Shown here piece after piece: positions 1 to 9,276 of a stretch of 64,000 nt of DNA; the first letter of the stretch is position 1; each line of letters opens with the position of its first letter. The position numbers were made by a program, and so were the translations under genes. The DNA lies in the NCBI GenBank assembly GCA_963832945.1, contig CAWHVV010000007.1, positions 496,001 to 560,000 on the forward strand, read 5' to 3'. The notes below the pieces were generated by a model. That model had not been told where the DNA came from, searched no databases, and was given only the letters and a program-made list of their open reading frames with translations. The DNA comes from JAFEDN01 sp963832945. GTDB taxonomy: Bacteria; Pseudomonadota; Gammaproteobacteria; Coxiellales; Coxiellaceae.

Positions 1-3000
1 TCTTCGCGACTTATTTGTTTTAATCCAGCCGTCAACACCTCAGTTCCCGCACTCACCTTATAATAAACAGAATGATTCTGCGAGGAAAACTCATACTTGC
101 GCTTACGATTTTCTGCCGTGGTTTTTTGCTCCAGCGAATCTAAACCTAACACTCCGGCAATTAATCCTGCCTGCTGACAACAAACCTCAAACCAGGTCGA
201 TTTGCCCACTCCCGGAGGGCCTTCTACCAATAAACCTCGTTTGTAATTGCCGGAGCATCCCGTTTTAAGGGCTTCTTTTCTCATCATTAACATAAAAGAG
301 ATGCTATTTAATACCGGCAGGTATTCACTGGGAATCTGCAACGAATGACCATTTAATGATAACGACATCAGTGAGGCCGTTGATTCCCGGTAATCTCTAC
401 CAACCCGGGAAATGAGCCACTGAGTGAAAGACTCACGCACAATGGCATCCCTTATTCCATAAGCATAAGCGCTTTGGCAAGTGTCAAAGAAGATTTTTTC
501 CAAAGGTTTTCCCTTGTGATATGCCTCCATAAATTTAAAACGCTCGGCGCTATCGATAAGATCTCTTAAGGAATAGGCGCCCTGTACGTTGATTTCAATC
601 ACTTTCAAAAATACCTCCACCAGAGGTTTTAATAACAAATCCTGTAAACCGGCATTCTTCAGCAATTGCACGAGCTCTGCTTCACTCGGCATTTTAAAAA
701 TCAGGGTTTCACATTGCAAAAATTCTTCATGCTCATAGCGGTTAGGAAAATAACTGGGATTTCCCGCCACAATCACTTTATGCTGGGCGGTTAAAGTATA
801 TTTCTTCTGCTCATATACGACAGTCATTGTATTCGTCCACATTCCCCTCAGGAAGGCATAGGTCCCGGGTTGTTTCATATTCGCTTCATCTAAAAACCAG
901 ATCTTTAGAGTTTGATTGGAAGAAGAATCCTGCAACCAGCGTGGCAACTGATTCCATCCCACATAAAGCTGAATTCGGGAATTTTTTTTAAGCTCTTCGA
1001 AAAAAAATGTTTTTCCGATTCCAGACAGGCCCACAATGCTCAGAATAGTGAGTAACGGCCTTTGGAGCAATGCCCACACCTGATTCATACGTTTGGGAAA
1101 CTGCGCGGTGCGCTTTCGCTCCGTAAGTCCCTGGGAAGAACCCAGAAGACTGACTAACGCGCCATAAATTAACTTTAATTTTTTTTCAGCCAAAACAGGC
1201 GCCCGGGTCTGCCAATCCTGACTGACTAATTGGATGAGCTGATCACCCAATAACTCATGAAGTTGCTTGCCATTAAAACAGTTCAGTAACTGCCATTGAT
1301 GCTCCCGAAATCCTTCCAGGTTACCAATACAATGCTTCGCCCAGAGTTCTTTCAATTTGTAAATCCGGGGAGGCAGAGCGTCCTTGGATCGAAAATAATA
1401 TTTGCCTAACACATTCAACCAGGAATAACTGACGCTCTGCGGCAAATAATGGGCTGCTGTTAATCCTTTGAGAGGATTGTGCGGATGCAAATGAGGGTGG
1501 GCCAGAGTCAGCGCCACCCTACAAAGCTTTAACCATTGCCGGGTGAGCGGTAACGGGGGATTGCCTACTCCCGTGACGGGCGTCCATTGGAGCAAGCGTA
1601 AAAATTCCTCCCAATTTTTTTCGTCCTGAGGAGGATAGCAAATCTTTGCGAAGGCCATTTTCCCGATCAAACGCTGCGTGACCTTTTTCAGATCGGGTTG
1701 GACCAGTAACAATTGGCCAGGCTTCAGGGCAATACGTTCGCCGTTAATCTCTAAAAATGGATTTTGAGGAACCAAGGCTGCGAATAATTCCAGAAAAAGA
1801 AATTCAGGCAGTTCGCCATTAATAATCACTCCACCGCCCGCTTTTAAGGTCCTCAATAACAAACCCGGCTGGTAAGTAAATTTAAGCGCTGCATCGCTTT
1901 TCTGCTCCAGTTTCAGTAACGCCAATAGCTCAGAATAGGTTGTCAGGGCACTGACCGGAATAATCAGATAGTCTTTGTATTTTTTTAATAATTCCTCACA
2001 ATCGTGATCCGGGTCATTGGTGACGCGGCAGGATGCGGAGGAAACCGAATCCTGATAAACCTGAATCATTTCGCCGGTATTTTTTCCCAAACAAACACCG
2101 GGAGCTAAATGAATCGTTACCGGCTTCTTATGCTCCTCGATAAAATCGTATAACAAATATTGCTGATTAAAATTTAAAGTTTGCACCAGGTAAAATTCCT
2201 GACGCGCGGCATCATAATTTTTTAAATAACCTTCCATTTGATAAGCGCCTGATTCCTGATGAATCACCAGGCGACTTTTGCATTCATGAATATTATCGGC
2301 TCGCAGATAGATGCGTTCTTTAGATGGAGTAGTGCTGTTATCCGTTATTATCGTTAATAAATTTTTCATGTCCGGCAAAGCGGGAGAAGTAAAATCCGGA
2401 TACAGTCGTAATCCCGCGGCTTCATTCCATTGACCGTTAAAGTAAAAACGTCCTTCGTGATTGATTTGATCGCACAATATTTCAAATTCCCGATCATTTT
2501 GGGGCGCGTTGCAAATTTTTACGCTCATGGGCGCCGATAAGGAGTTTCTTGAGGAAATCAATTCCAGCAACCAGCCGTTCTCCATTTGAATGCTCTGCTG
2601 TCTCAGGCTTACACGAATTAAAATTTCCGCCTGGTAGTTGGCGGGATTTTTAATGCCCCAAACCCGTTCCGGTTGATGACCGAGAGGGGTTTCGGGAATT
2701 TTTGTCCAGCTCGGGAATTGATAGAGCTGACAACGCGAAATAAATATATCATTCTGGATAATATCCTGATATCCGAGGCCAATCACCTGTACTAAATCTT
2801 TGGAAAGCGGCACACCGAGTATTTGCGCCTCCGGATCAAACAGGGATTGATAAGCGGGCAATTCCGACGGAAGGAACCGGGTTAAATTCACGATAATCGT
2901 TCCGCCCTTTTCAATCAAATCCTGCAACGGGCCTGATTTTTGCCGCTTTTTTTGGATTTTCTCATCAAAAAAATAAGGGCGAAGATAACGCGCAAAATCC

Positions 3001-5966
3001 CGGGGATGGTCGATATAAACAAAATCACCTCTCTGTTCCCGGATAAAATTAACCAGATAAAATTTGGCAGCCAGGGGAGTGAGATGCGCGGGCAATATGA
3101 TGAGCGGGGTTTTATTCTTTAAAACTTTCGACATCGACCACAATTTTTCGATTTTTTTTAAAGAAATGGGTTTCACTAAATAAGAAATTAACTGATAATC
3201 CAGACTATGCAGAGGGTCTCCTTTAAAGTCCAAAGCAGGCGCCGGCGTAACCGGCTGTTTTTTTAACTCAGACAATAAAGGTCCGATTAACAGCCGCGGG
3301 TCGCGATCTTCCTCCCGAATTTGGGTTGGGGGTATGCCACCTTTCAAATCCAGTTGATAACGTTGTCCCGATGAAGTCGCCAATTCAATACGGGCATGGT
3401 TATCACCAATGATATAAACCACTTTTACCCCCAGATATGACGCCAATATCCAAAATGCCAAAGATCGGTGTTCACACACACCTCTTTGTTCCCGCAGCGC
3501 TAACAAAAACTGGTCTATTGTACCGGTCTTCGAATCGGAGTAATCCAGCGCTTTTTGCTTAAATTCACGGCAATAATGAATCAACTTGCTGAATTTAGTG
3601 GTGAGCGAAGATCCCGAATCTAACAAAAATTGCAAATTCGGGATGGATTTAATTTCACGGCTGACGATATGAAACAGTTCCTGAGGGAGCAGCGCCTGCT
3701 TTTCTGCAATCAATTCGGGGGCCTGTTCATAAAAATGAGTATAGTGGTCATCGGCCTGATAGCGGTAGATCACTTCAAGCTTCGCCTCATCCAAAGGTTT
3801 TATCGCCCTAACATAAAAACGGCGTGATTCTGCATGCCAAAGTAATGTCAGTACCGAAGGTGGTTGGGATGCGATTTCAAATAAACAGGGTCGCTGTTTG
3901 GAATTTACCCGTAAAGGGCTTTGCATCGGTAATAAACACCAGGCATCACTCGAAACGGGGCCGCTTAAAATGCCCACGCTATCGCCGTCCTTTATTCCCT
4001 GCAGCCATTGGTTTTTGACTAATGCACTGTCGGTTTGAATAACCTGTGTCTGATTTCCTGTCGGCGGGACAAGTTGATGAAAAGTTAAAAGCCGGGATTC
4101 GGAATTATAATCCAACCTGTCGTAAACCGCCCAAATCAAATTGCGCACATCCACACGATCCTCAGTCATAATTAAACATTTCCAGGGTTGTTCTGCTTTG
4201 ACTAAAATGATTTTCTTCGGGACATCCAACGGCGGAGACATCGTGAATGCGGATCGCTGGGGTGTAAAATAGGAGATTTTTTGCAGAGAAATTAAATTGC
4301 CAGGCGTTACATCATTTTTAACTTCATCTTCATCGCTATCATCGTCGTCTTCTTCCCGATTGTAATCTTGAATTAAAATTACTCCCTCACCGGGTTCAAA
4401 TTTTGATAACCAGTCATCTCCATTTTTTATAAATTTTAATTTGCCACAACCGGTATAGCGGAATATCAATTTCTCATCTTCGGGAGCTCCATCTTTATTT
4501 GTAACTATAAAAGTGATAACTTCCAGGAAAGGAGCATTTTTTATTTCAACTACCCAAATATCCCCCATATCATTTTGATCTAAAACTTTAAAAGTAAGCA
4601 CTAATTTTCTAACTTTCTCTAATTCCGGTAAATTTATTATTTTTGGCTGTTTGCTAATAAAAACAAGCTGCAGATACTGTAAGTTATGATATCGAGAAAT
4701 AGCCGGAAAATAAGCCTCTGTCTCTTTACGTTCCATATTTATTAATAAAGACAGTAATTTTAGATTAGGTAAATTTTCTGGTAATCTGATCTCCGGTTCA
4801 TAAATCCAGGTTTCAAGAATACCAAATACAAAACTAAGATTTTCTAAATTCTCACCTCCTTTAAGGGTGATAATGGAATTACAGGGAGGGTACTCATTCA
4901 AACTTTGTTTTTTTCTACGATTTCCGAAATTAAAACCATATAAATTTAATGAAATTAAATGATTGGGTATTTGTAAAGTGCAATCATTTTTAACATAAGG
5001 TAAATGACACGAAAAATTTAATAAATTGGGTTTTGAAGTATAATTTTCAAAAATACATTTTAAATCTTTAGCTTTACATTCTTCCAAAAATAAATCTTTC
5101 TCTAAAAAAGAAGTGTGTATCATTTTCCACAACGCCGGAGTCCATAATGGAAATTTATTTTTATTTTCAAAGTAATCAGTTTTTCTTTTTTTCTGACATT
5201 TTATTATTTCGTCTTCCAATCTAACATTGCAGGCTATCAGTGATAAGTTTTCGTTAAATAATTTTTTGAATAATGACGGTGAGCAATACTTATTCCCCGC
5301 TAAAAAGATATCGTAATAATGCAGTGATTTTATACAATCAAGTAATTTTTTTCTTCCAGAAAAAGTTTGCCAGTCTGGATACAGGATAATTGGACAAGAC
5401 GTCGCTATATCGGTCAAGGAATCCGAATCCACAGGATCCAGAGCAAATTCATGGGTTAATAAACTCAAACGCACAAACGCATCGCCATCTAAAATAATGT
5501 GGCCTTTTAAGCCTTTCTCCAGCAAAAGCCGGCGAACATCTTCCGAATAGGCCATAACACTGGCGGCACTTTTTTCCCATAGTTCATTCACAGTGGAAAC
5601 AGGCTTATTCATCGCTGAAAATACATCATCCTGCCAGAGGTAGACTTCACAGACGGACATGAGACAATGCAGGAAAACAGTCAGTTTCGTGAGCATTGAT
5701 TTATCAACAAAAAACGTTAGGAGATCTCCGCAACTGATAATGATTTTATCGCGAGCCACATGGGGTTGCTGTTCAACTTGCCGAATCCATATATTCTCTT
5801 CCTGCTCGAATAGAGCGCTGACTAAATCTACCTCACCCGGCCCTGTCGGCATTCTTAGGGTTGAAGATGATTTTGAATGAGAAAATGAGAATAGGTGAGC
5901 TTGTTCCTTAGCAATGTTCCACAATACATAATTTATAAAATCCTTTATGAGTGTCTCTCTTTTCAT
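1..5966 (-). CDS. giant transglutaminase-like / dual AAA+ ATPase protein (partial)
   Basis: One frame stays open from an ATG at 5966 to the left edge, 1,988 codons with no stop, so the C-terminus is outside the window. The first ~600 residues include leucine-rich-repeat-like stretches (~residues 380-480) and an acidic run around 540-550. A transglutaminase-like core follows: Cys831 in GVCEHRSLAFW, His857 in GDNHARIEL and Asp873 in YQLDLKGG form a plausible Cys-His-Asp triad. Two P-loops lie near the visible end: GLSGIGKT at 1646-1653, with a Walker B-like WFLDEAN (Asp1693), and GPPGVGKS at 1916-1923. The layout resembles dynein/MoxR-like AAA+ proteins with several ATPase modules in one chain. 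Function is unknown; a secreted effector or a large remodelling ATPase are both possible. I checked that the frame agrees at the start, the triad, both P-loops and the left edge. Confidence 0.88.
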   Translation of the reverse strand, partial: MKRETLIKDFINYVLWNIAKEQAHLFSFSHSKSSSTLRMPTGPGEVDLVSALFEQEENIWIRQVEQQPHVARDKIIISCGDLLTFFVDKSMLTKLTVFLHCLMSVCEVYLWQDDVFSAMNKPVSTVNELWEKSAASVMAYSEDVRRLLLEKGLKGHIILDGDAFVRLSLLTHEFALDPVDSDSLTDIATSCPIILYPDWQTFSGRKKLLDCIKSLHYYDIFLAGNKYCSPSLFKKLFNENLSLIACNVRLEDEIIKCQKKRKTDYFENKNKFPLWTPALWKMIHTSFLEKDLFLEECKAKDLKCIFENYTSKPNLLNFSCHLPYVKNDCTLQIPNHLISLNLYGFNFGNRRKKQSLNEYPPCNSIITLKGGENLENLSFVFGILETWIYEPEIRLPENLPNLKLLSLLINMERKETEAYFPAISRYHNLQYLQLVFISKQPKIINLPELEKVRKLVLTFKVLDQNDMGDIWVVEIKNAPFLEVITFIVTNKDGAPEDEKLIFRYTGCGKLKFIKNGDDWLSKFEPGEGVILIQDYNREEDDDDSDEDEVKNDVTPGNLISLQKISYFTPQRSAFTMSPPLDVPKKIILVKAEQPWKCLIMTEDRVDVRNLIWAVYDRLDYNSESRLLTFHQLVPPTGNQTQVIQTDSALVKNQWLQGIKDGDSVGILSGPVSSDAWCLLPMQSPLRVNSKQRPCLFEIASQPPSVLTLLWHAESRRFYVRAIKPLDEAKLEVIYRYQADDHYTHFYEQAPELIAEKQALLPQELFHIVSREIKSIPNLQFLLDSGSSLTTKFSKLIHYCREFKQKALDYSDSKTGTIDQFLLALREQRGVCEHRSLAFWILASYLGVKVVYIIGDNHARIELATSSGQRYQLDLKGGIPPTQIREEDRDPRLLIGPLLSELKKQPVTPAPALDFKGDPLHSLDYQLISYLVKPISLKKIEKLWSMSKVLKNKTPLIILPAHLTPLAAKFYLVNFIREQRGDFVYIDHPRDFARYLRPYFFDEKIQKKRQKSGPLQDLIEKGGTIIVNLTRFLPSELPAYQSLFDPEAQILGVPLSKDLVQVIGLGYQDIIQNDIFISRCQLYQFPSWTKIPETPLGHQPERVWGIKNPANYQAEILIRVSLRQQSIQMENGWLLELISSRNSLSAPMSVKICNAPQNDREFEILCDQINHEGRFYFNGQWNEAAGLRLYPDFTSPALPDMKNLLTIITDNSTTPSKERIYLRADNIHECKSRLVIHQESGAYQMEGYLKNYDAARQEFYLVQTLNFNQQYLLYDFIEEHKKPVTIHLAPGVCLGKNTGEMIQVYQDSVSSASCRVTNDPDHDCEELLKKYKDYLIIPVSALTTYSELLALLKLEQKSDAALKFTYQPGLLLRTLKAGGGVIINGELPEFLFLELFAALVPQNPFLEINGERIALKPGQLLLVQPDLKKVTQRLIGKMAFAKICYPPQDEKNWEEFLRLLQWTPVTGVGNPPLPLTRQWLKLCRVALTLAHPHLHPHNPLKGLTAAHYLPQSVSYSWLNVLGKYYFRSKDALPPRIYKLKELWAKHCIGNLEGFREHQWQLLNCFNGKQLHELLGDQLIQLVSQDWQTRAPVLAEKKLKLIYGALVSLLGSSQGLTERKRTAQFPKRMNQVWALLQRPLLTILSIVGLSGIGKTFFFEELKKNSRIQLYVGWNQLPRWLQDSSSNQTLKIWFLDEANMKQPGTYAFLRGMWTNTMTVVYEQKKYTLTAQHKVIVAGNPSYFPNRYEHEEFLQCETLIFKMPSEAELVQLLKNAGLQDLLLKPLVEVFLKVIEINVQGAYSLRDLIDSAERFKFMEAYHKGKPLEKIFFDTCQSAYAYGIRDAIVRESFTQWLISRVGRDYRESTASLMSLSLNGHSLQIPSEYLPVLNSISFMLMMRKEALKTGCSGNYKRGLLVEGPPGVGKSTWFEVCCQQAGLIAGVLGLDSLEQKTTAENRKRKYEFSSQNHSVYYKVSAGTEVLTAGLKQISRE

Positions 5967-6050
5967 TGGGTAACCTTTAATAGTAAATTAAACAGGCTTA
6001 TAGTAATTTACCCATTTAATTCTGTCTATCAAAAAGTATCCCATATAAAA

Positions 6051-6076
6051 ATCAGGCGTCCTGAAGGACGCCTGAT
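6051..6076 (-). terminator. rho-independent terminator of the secreted repeat protein gene
   Basis: An 11-bp perfect stem (6051-6061 with 6066-6076) closes a 4-base loop. Read on the minus strand it is followed by a short T-rich stretch. It lies just past the stop codon of the minus-strand gene at 6099, so it most likely ends that transcript. Confidence 0.8.
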
Positions 6077-6098
6077 GACTTTCTTTGGCTTTTGTGAA

Positions 6099-6731
6099 TT
6101 AATGGCTTTCGCTTACGCCAGAATTGTTATACGTTGTGTTCTGGCCATTATACATCACACCCTGGCCGTTATAAGCTCCGCCAGAATTTCTGTACACCAC
6201 ACCCTGGCCGTTATAAGCCCCGCCAGAATTGCTGTACACCACGCCCTGGCCGTTATAAGCCCCGCCAGAATTGCTGTACACCGCGCCCTGGCCGTTAGAA
6301 ACCATACCAGAATTGTTTTTGTAAACAACGACTTGATTTTTGTGCTTGTTACAGGTATGTTTGACAGGCATGAACATCGGAGTGGGATATACCCAGCACC
6401 CGAATCTACCCGTTTCGTTTGACCATCCCGCTCTTACAGTCACGTCCCACACAGTCTGACCAATATAGCCGCAACCAGTCACTACATTCGATCCGGTGGG
6501 AGCGTAAGCCATGAAATTATAATTCGGAGTTATCGCCCCATTCACCTGGAAAGTAAAGTGTCCGCCAGGAAGTATTGTTCCCTGAGCCACAGGATTATAC
6601 ATATACCCACTGCTGGCCGTGAAATTGACTGCCTGACGGTAATCATTCACAAAAGTGACAGTGCCCGCATAGCCTATAGCACTGGCAACTAACAACGAAG
6701 CCGCACAAAAGCCTACTAATAATTTTTTCAT
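6099..6731 (-). CDS. secreted protein with C-terminal Gly/Asn/Tyr tandem repeats
   Basis: The start is placed at the ATG at 6731 because GGAGA sits 8-9 bases upstream; an in-frame start 18 bases earlier overlaps this ribosome binding site. The product is about 210 residues. It begins with a classical signal peptide (MKKLLVGFCAASLLVASAIG, cleavage likely after GYA), then a ~100-residue domain with paired cysteines (CGY, FGCW, HTC). The C-terminal third is a 14-residue repeat of the form GQG-V-VYxNSGGAYN, three to four copies. The protein is probably periplasmic, outer membrane or extracellular. I do not recognise the family. It is a single-gene transcript with its own terminator. Confidence 0.75.
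   Translation of the reverse strand: MKKLLVGFCAASLLVASAIGYAGTVTFVNDYRQAVNFTASSGYMYNPVAQGTILPGGHFTFQVNGAITPNYNFMAYAPTGSNVVTGCGYIGQTVWDVTVRAGWSNETGRFGCWVYPTPMFMPVKHTCNKHKNQVVVYKNNSGMVSNGQGAVYSNSGGAYNGQGVVYSNSGGAYNGQGVVYRNSGGAYNGQGVMYNGQNTTYNNSGVSESH
6117..6310. repeat. 42-bp in-frame tandem repeat
   Basis: About four consecutive near-identical 42-bp units encode the 14-residue GQG..VYSNSGGAYN repeat at the end of the secreted protein. Units differ by single bases, for example an Arg for Ser in one copy. Such an array can change copy number by slippage while keeping frame. Confidence 0.8.
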
Positions 6732-6830
6732 AAACATCTCCTTTTCCAATGAGTCTTTATGTGTAAATATAGATCATTTTTTGAACAAAAAAAAATATTA
6801 TATAAAACAGATGATTAGATCAAGTTATCA

Positions 6831-6980
6831 GGAGTTCCCGCTGAAGGGAACTCTCCTTACGCGATGGGGGATCGCAAGGGGGAGAATCGCGATTCTCCCC
6901 CTCATTCCGAGCAATCGGCTCCGCCGATGCGCAGGATATAAACAGGAAGCCATTGCCGCTGTACTCAGCGGGAATGGCTG
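6831..6980 (-). repeat. interspersed hairpin repeat, copy E1
   Basis: A full-length copy in reverse orientation. Module 1 is a 30-base hairpin at 6949-6978 with outer stem GCCATT/AATGGC around CCGCTG/CAGCGG. Module 2 is ATCGGC/GCCGAT. Module 3 at 6878-6901 is a perfect 24-base palindrome with a GGGGGAG/CTCCCCC core. The last module is GTTCCC/GGGAAC (6831-6853). The copy abuts the stop codon of the LysE-family gene and could also terminate transcription. Confidence 0.9.
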
Positions 6981-7583
6981 TCAATTTATCAGGATAGGGT
7001 AAAGAGAAAGGAGGAGCAGAATCGCCATAGTGGTATTAAATACTCGTAAATAAAGAGGGCGATGCAGGAACCGTTGAATCCAATTGCCAAATAGAGTCCA
7101 TACACCTCCGCTAAAAAAGACAAAAATAATCAAAACGCCGACCAAAACGGCGATATTTAGGAAAAAATGCTGAGGAGGCACATAGGTCGTGACGCAAATA
7201 ATCGACATTGTCCATGCTTTAGGGTTTGCCCACTGGAAAGCGACAGCCTGGAGAAAAGAGACTGGTTTTTTGGCATCATCTTTCACATGGATATGGTCGG
7301 ATCGCAGTATCCGCCAGGCCAAATACAGCAGGTAGACGGCGCATACATACCGCAAAGCAGTATACAAAACCGGCCATTTAATAAACAGACCGCCCAGCCC
7401 CAGGCTGGCCACGATTACCAGAATGGCGAAGCCGATGGTGACTCCGCACATATGCGGCAGGGTACGCCGGAACCCAAAATTAACACCCGAAATCAATAAC
7501 ATAGTATTGTTAGGTCCGGGCGTAATGCTGCTGACGAAAGCAAAAGTCAGAAAGGCAATTAAAAGACTGGACGTAAATATCAT
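6981..7583 (-). CDS. LysE/RhtB-family amino-acid exporter
   Basis: A 200-residue, very hydrophobic protein with about six membrane segments. The N-terminus carries the family motif TPGPNN (after ITPGPNNTMLLISGVNFG), and the middle has the family-typical FQWANPKAW. LysE/RhtB proteins export amino acids such as lysine, homoserine or threonine across the inner membrane; the substrate cannot be read from sequence. The gene stands alone between two inverted copies (E1 and E2) of the hairpin repeat, both with the same end facing the gene. Confidence 0.9.
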   Translation of the reverse strand: MIFTSSLLIAFLTFAFVSSITPGPNNTMLLISGVNFGFRRTLPHMCGVTIGFAILVIVASLGLGGLFIKWPVLYTALRYVCAVYLLYLAWRILRSDHIHVKDDAKKPVSFLQAVAFQWANPKAWTMSIICVTTYVPPQHFFLNIAVLVGVLIIFVFFSGGVWTLFGNWIQRFLHRPLYLRVFNTTMAILLLLSLYPILIN

Positions 7584-7598
7584 GTTTGCTATTTTACA

Positions 7599-7740
7599 GC
7601 AATTCCCGCTGGGTACAGCGGCAATTGCTTCCTATTTATATCCTGCGCTCGGCAGAGCCGATGCTCGGAATGAAGGGGGAGCGCTTCGCGCGCTCCCCCT
7701 TGCGATCCCCCATAGCGCAGAGAATTTCTACGAAAATTAT
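7599..7740 (+). repeat. interspersed hairpin repeat, copy E2
   Basis: Forward copy. Module 1 at 7599-7628 has outer stem GCAATT/AATTGC. Module 2 is a CGGC/GCCG stem. Module 3 is GGGGGAGCGC/GCGCTCCCCC. Unlike E1 it ends with an AT-type hairpin (AGAATTT, loop CTACG, AAAATT), the same ending as E6, so the family has two kinds of 3' end. It starts 16 bases upstream of the LysE-family start codon. Confidence 0.9.
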
Positions 7741-7839
7741 TTTTTATTATAAATACATTTTAAAAGAATGTCAACCGGGCTTTAGTGGATTTAGAATATG
7801 AGTTAAGCCGAGGGATTGGGGACAATCCGGGCTTACCTC

Positions 7840-7926
7840 GTTCTGAATCACGTTTTATGTTCCTGTTTCGTGAAAAAAATCACGAAATAGGAACCTAAAA
7901 TGTGAAAAATTTCACGTTTTCAGAAC
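7840..7926. promoter_or_regulatory. nested palindromes upstream of the ATPase gene
   Basis: Outer arms GTTCTGA (7840-7846) and TCAGAAC (7920-7926) enclose a 15-bp hairpin (7859-7873 with 7880-7894, one mismatch, loop AAAAAA) and a small GTGAAA/TTTCAC palindrome (7902-7915). The half-site TCACG/CGTGA recurs about five times in both orientations. It lies 41 bases before the ATG at 7968, so it may be an operator array or an attenuator. No regulator is identifiable. Confidence 0.45.
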
Positions 7927-7967
7927 ATAATCTTGCCTTCCGGACTGTCTGCGGCTAATATTGCGTT

Positions 7968-9276
7968 ATGGAACGCGATATTTATCAACAATTACAGATC
8001 TGGAAATCCAGATCTGACCGTAAGCCTTTGATTTTGCAGGGAGCCAGACAGGTTGGAAAAACTTATATCCTTAAAAAATTTGGCCAGCAGGAATATCCAC
8101 AACTTATATATATCAATTTTGAGAAAATGGGTAAGGTATCTTCACTCTTCACTGAGGATTTGCAGCCGGAGGATCTTATCCGGAAATTAGCGCTTTACTT
8201 CAATACCTCCATTGAGGCCGATAAGACTCTTATTATTTTTGATGAAATTCAGGAATCTCCCGCCGCCTTAAACAGCCTAAAATATTTTTATGAAGAAGCC
8301 CCTCAATATCATATTATTGCCGCCGGTTCCCTGCTGGGTATTAAATTAGCGCACACGCATGGTTTTCCGGTAGGCAAGGTAACATTTCAACATTTATATC
8401 CCTTATCTTTTATGGAATTTTTGCGCGCCCTGGGCAAGCAACAATGGGTTGAAATGCTGGCCAATATTCAATTGCCCACACCCATCGACGAGTTATTTCA
8501 TCAGGAATTAATTGAATTATTGAAAAAATATTTTTTTATAGGCGGTATGCCGGAAGCGGTGGATCGTTACGTGCAAACTCAGGATTACACATTGGTTCAA
8601 CAAATTCAGGCGGATATATTGCGCGCTTATGAACTGGATTTCGCCAAACATGCTTCACCGACGGAGATTCCAAAAATTTCCACCGTATGGGTGGCTCGTC
8701 CCCAGTCAATTAGCGAAAGAAAATAAAAAATTTATTTATTCAGCATTAAAAGCCAGCGCACGGGGACGCGAATATGAAAATGCCATTCGCTGGCTGGTCG
8801 ATGCGGATTTAATTTTAAATTGCACACCGGTTTCAACGCCGCAATTACCACTACGTCACTATAGGGATCACCAGGCTTTCAAATCTTATTTACTGGACGT
8901 TGGCCTGCTGGGCAATATGAGCCATGTCGCTCCTAAAATGTTATTGGAAAAAGAACAATTTTTTAAAGAATTTTCCGGCGCATTGACAGAAAACTATGTC
9001 GCCCAAACATTAATGACTACGCTTAAAAAATCACTGCACTACTGGAAAAGCGAAGGCAAAGCCGAAGTTGATTTTTTAATTGAATTTGAAAATGAAATTT
9101 TTCCGCTGGAAGTCAAGGCCGGCTTCTCATCACGAAAAAAAAGCTTATTGGTCTATGCCGATAAATTTCAACCTACCGTTATGATCCGCACCTCTTTATT
9201 AAATTTAACTAAAAACGGCAATATTATTAATATTCCCTTATATGCGCTGGAGCAACTAACGAGATTTTTTCTTTAA
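7968..9276 (+). pseudogene. AAA_14/DUF4143 ATPase, frameshifted
   Basis: The N-terminal frame has the P-loop GARQVGKTYIL and a Walker B-like LIIFDEIQESP, typical of the AAA_14 domain of stand-alone DUF4143 ATPases. The C-terminal half, with DUF4143-type motifs (LDVGLLG, WKSEGKAEVDFLIE, PLEVKAG), is in another frame. Deleting one C from the CCCC at 8700-8703 joins the halves (VWVARPSQLAKENKKF) into a full-length protein of ~435 residues. As given, the first frame stops at 8726. The role of this family is poorly known; some members relate to toxin-antitoxin or restriction loci. The 3' end overlaps the convergent tex gene by 21 bases. Confidence 0.85.

Noticed and set aside
2940..4018. Several 60-73-codon plus-strand frames
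   Set aside because: They are antisense to the 1,988-codon minus-strand frame, which has clear catalytic and P-loop motifs.
6117..6310. Possible CRISPR array
   Set aside because: Units are contiguous 42-bp coding repeats with no unique spacers.
5895..6422. 175-codon plus-strand frame over the repeat array
   Set aside because: It is antisense to the signal-peptide protein; the periodic sequence comes from the 42-bp repeat read on the wrong strand.
7586..7801. Open frames running through repeat E2
   Set aside because: They arise because the repeat is stop-poor; there is no ribosome site and no similarity outside the repeat.
8700..8703. Programmed +1 frameshift motif common to all broken genes
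   Set aside because: The sequences at the ten sites share no motif beyond short homopolymers at most of them.
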